DNA from: Flavobacterium sp. ZT3R18
GTDB lineage: Bacteria > Bacteroidota > Bacteroidia > Flavobacteriales > Flavobacteriaceae
Direction: 5' to 3'
NCBI RefSeq assembly: GCF_007097385.1
Contig: NZ_VJZS01000031.1
Coordinates: 1 to 40,520 of the forward strand
DNA length: 40,520 bases
How positions within the stretch are numbered: position 1 is the stretch's first letter; every line of letters starts with the position of its first letter. A program made the position numbers and the translations under genes. Positions 39,696 to 40,520 of the stretch are shown here, one piece after another. The notes under the pieces were generated by a model. That model was not told where the DNA came from, made no database searches, and saw only the letters and a list, made by a program, of their open reading frames with translations.

Positions 39696-40520
39696 CGCAT
39701 ATTTAATTGATTTATTCGTGTATAAATTTGTGTTGTACTTAATTGTGAGTGTCCTAAAAAATCTCTGACCATTTCTACACTCATATCATTTTCAAGTAAA
39801 TGCGTTGCAATAGAATGTCGTAAACTATGTAAACAATAGTTGTTTGGTTCTATATTTTTGGTTCTTTTTAAAAGTGTTTTAAAGGTTCTGTAAATAATAC
39901 ATCCACTCATTCGATTTCCTAATTTGTTTGTCAAAAAAGCTACTTCGTCTTGATTCTTAATACTAAAATCTTGATACTTCTTAAAATCTTTTATGATGGT
40001 TTCAGTGAGCGGCATTACCCGCCTTTTTTTGTTTTTCCCTTTCCTGACGTAGAGTAATTTTTTCTCTAAATCAATGTCTTTTGTATCCAAATTTATTACT
40101 TCAGCTCTTCTGAGTCCACAACCATAACAAAGGTGCAAAATGATGGTTTCTTCCAGTGTTTGAGCCGTTTTGTAGAGTGTTTGGATTTCCGATTGTGTGA
40201 GTACAATTCGTTGCTGATGCTTGGGGCTTTTCAGTTTTAAAGTAAATGGATTTTGTTTGATTTGGTCTATTCTTTCCATATAATCAAAAAATCCTTTTAT
40301 GGCCAGTTGCTGGCTGTGGATATAACTCTCGCTTAGATTTCCTTCTCGCCTTTTATTAGGTCTATTTTGCAGATAATTGGAGTAGCTTTTTATGTGTTCT
40401 TCATTGATGTTTTCCAGTAATTCTGGATTAAATTCTAAAAAAGATTTCACATATTTTGGGTAATTGTTGACTATCGATTTGCTGTAGCCTAATGTTTCTA
40501 ATTCCTTTCTATAATTATAT
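39692..40520 (-). CDS. Tyrosine recombinase (XerC/D-like), 5' end outside window
   Basis: The frame stays open to the window edge. Upstream of the GTG at 40448-40450 it continues as YNYRKELETLGYSKSIVNNY, then PKYVKSFLEF, clearly part of the N-terminal SAM-like domain, so the true start lies beyond 40520. All catalytic residues are visible: Arg in GCGLRRAEVINL, Lys in VRKGKNKKRR, HSLRHS, LGHSQLSTTQIY with the nucleophile Tyr. It is likely the active member of the pair with the downstream incomplete recombinase. Neighbouring RHS tip and hairpins suggest a role in rearranging or mobilising this region, which is inference. Confidence 0.9.
   Translation of the reverse strand, partial: YNYRKELETLGYSKSIVNNYPKYVKSFLEFNPELLENINEEHIKSYSNYLQNRPNKRREGNLSESYIHSQQLAIKGFFDYMERIDQIKQNPFTLKLKSPKHQQRIVLTQSEIQTLYKTAQTLEETIILHLCYGCGLRRAEVINLDTKDIDLEKKLLYVRKGKNKKRRVMPLTETIIKDFKKYQDFSIKNQDEVAFLTNKLGNRMSGCIIYRTFKTLLKRTKNIEPNNYCLHSLRHSIATHLLENDMSVEMVRDFLGHSQLSTTQIYTRINQLNMR

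Noticed and set aside
1..40520. CRISPR array, rRNA operon, reverse transcriptase or restriction system
   Set aside because: None seen: no regularly spaced repeats with unique spacers and no matching protein motifs.

Overview
The window looks like chromosome of a member of the Bacteroidetes, most likely Flavobacterium or a close relative. The DNA is AT-rich, promoters match the Bacteroidetes form (TAnnTTTG near -7), and families typical of that group are present: a TonB-dependent receptor with an N-terminal carboxypeptidase-like domain, a PspC/DUF2807 stress operon, an ABC permease fused to an M1 peptidase, DUF4280 PAAR-like proteins and RHS toxins. All names come from reading the sequence; no database search was run.

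Left part (1-15.6 kb), mostly ordinary chromosome: the 5' part of a reverse-strand vgrG (type VI secretion spike); a DUF4870 - PadR - PspC - DUF2807 lipoprotein operon; an ABC ATPase with a permease/M1 peptidase fusion; a small secreted protein; a TonB-dependent receptor; a second DUF2807-like protein; thioredoxin reductase (trxB); and tRNA-Pro(TGG).

Middle part (15.7-35.4 kb): a roughly 19.7-kb integrative mobilizable element inserted at tRNA-Pro and bounded by a 26-bp direct repeat. Its backbone is a large serine recombinase plus a small companion ORF on the left, and a CHC2/Toprim primase, a candidate oriT, a MobC-like protein and a MobB-type relaxase on the right. Between the two backbone halves lies a cargo block (17.66-31.85 kb) whose edges coincide with unusual perfect palindromes. 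The cargo holds two paralogous HEPN/nucleotidyltransferase-like proteins of about 570 residues with two small paralogous partners (one frameshifted), an XRE regulator, and a secretion-type toxin module: LysM protein, DUF4280 PAAR-like protein, a 911-residue OmpA-domain protein with an unrecognised C-terminus, and three tandem lipoproteins that are probably immunity proteins. The third lipoprotein is cut off by one of the palindromes.

Right part (35.2-40.5 kb): remains of an older element at the same tRNA site (a tRNA-Pro relic whose T-arm is replaced by a dispersed palindrome, and a frameshifted recombinase remnant joined head-to-head to a truncated XRE gene). Then come GC-rich dispersed repeats, an orphan RHS tip with a probable membrane-anchored immunity protein, and an 800-bp non-coding stretch full of stem-loops. 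Three of these loops carry the same TTTTTCT sequence on stems of different sequence. The stretch ends at two overlapping tyrosine recombinase genes, one with a full catalytic set and one lacking key residues.

The most unusual items are the palindrome-bounded cargo site in the mobilizable element and the conserved-loop hairpin cluster beside the paired tyrosine recombinases and the orphan RHS toxin.
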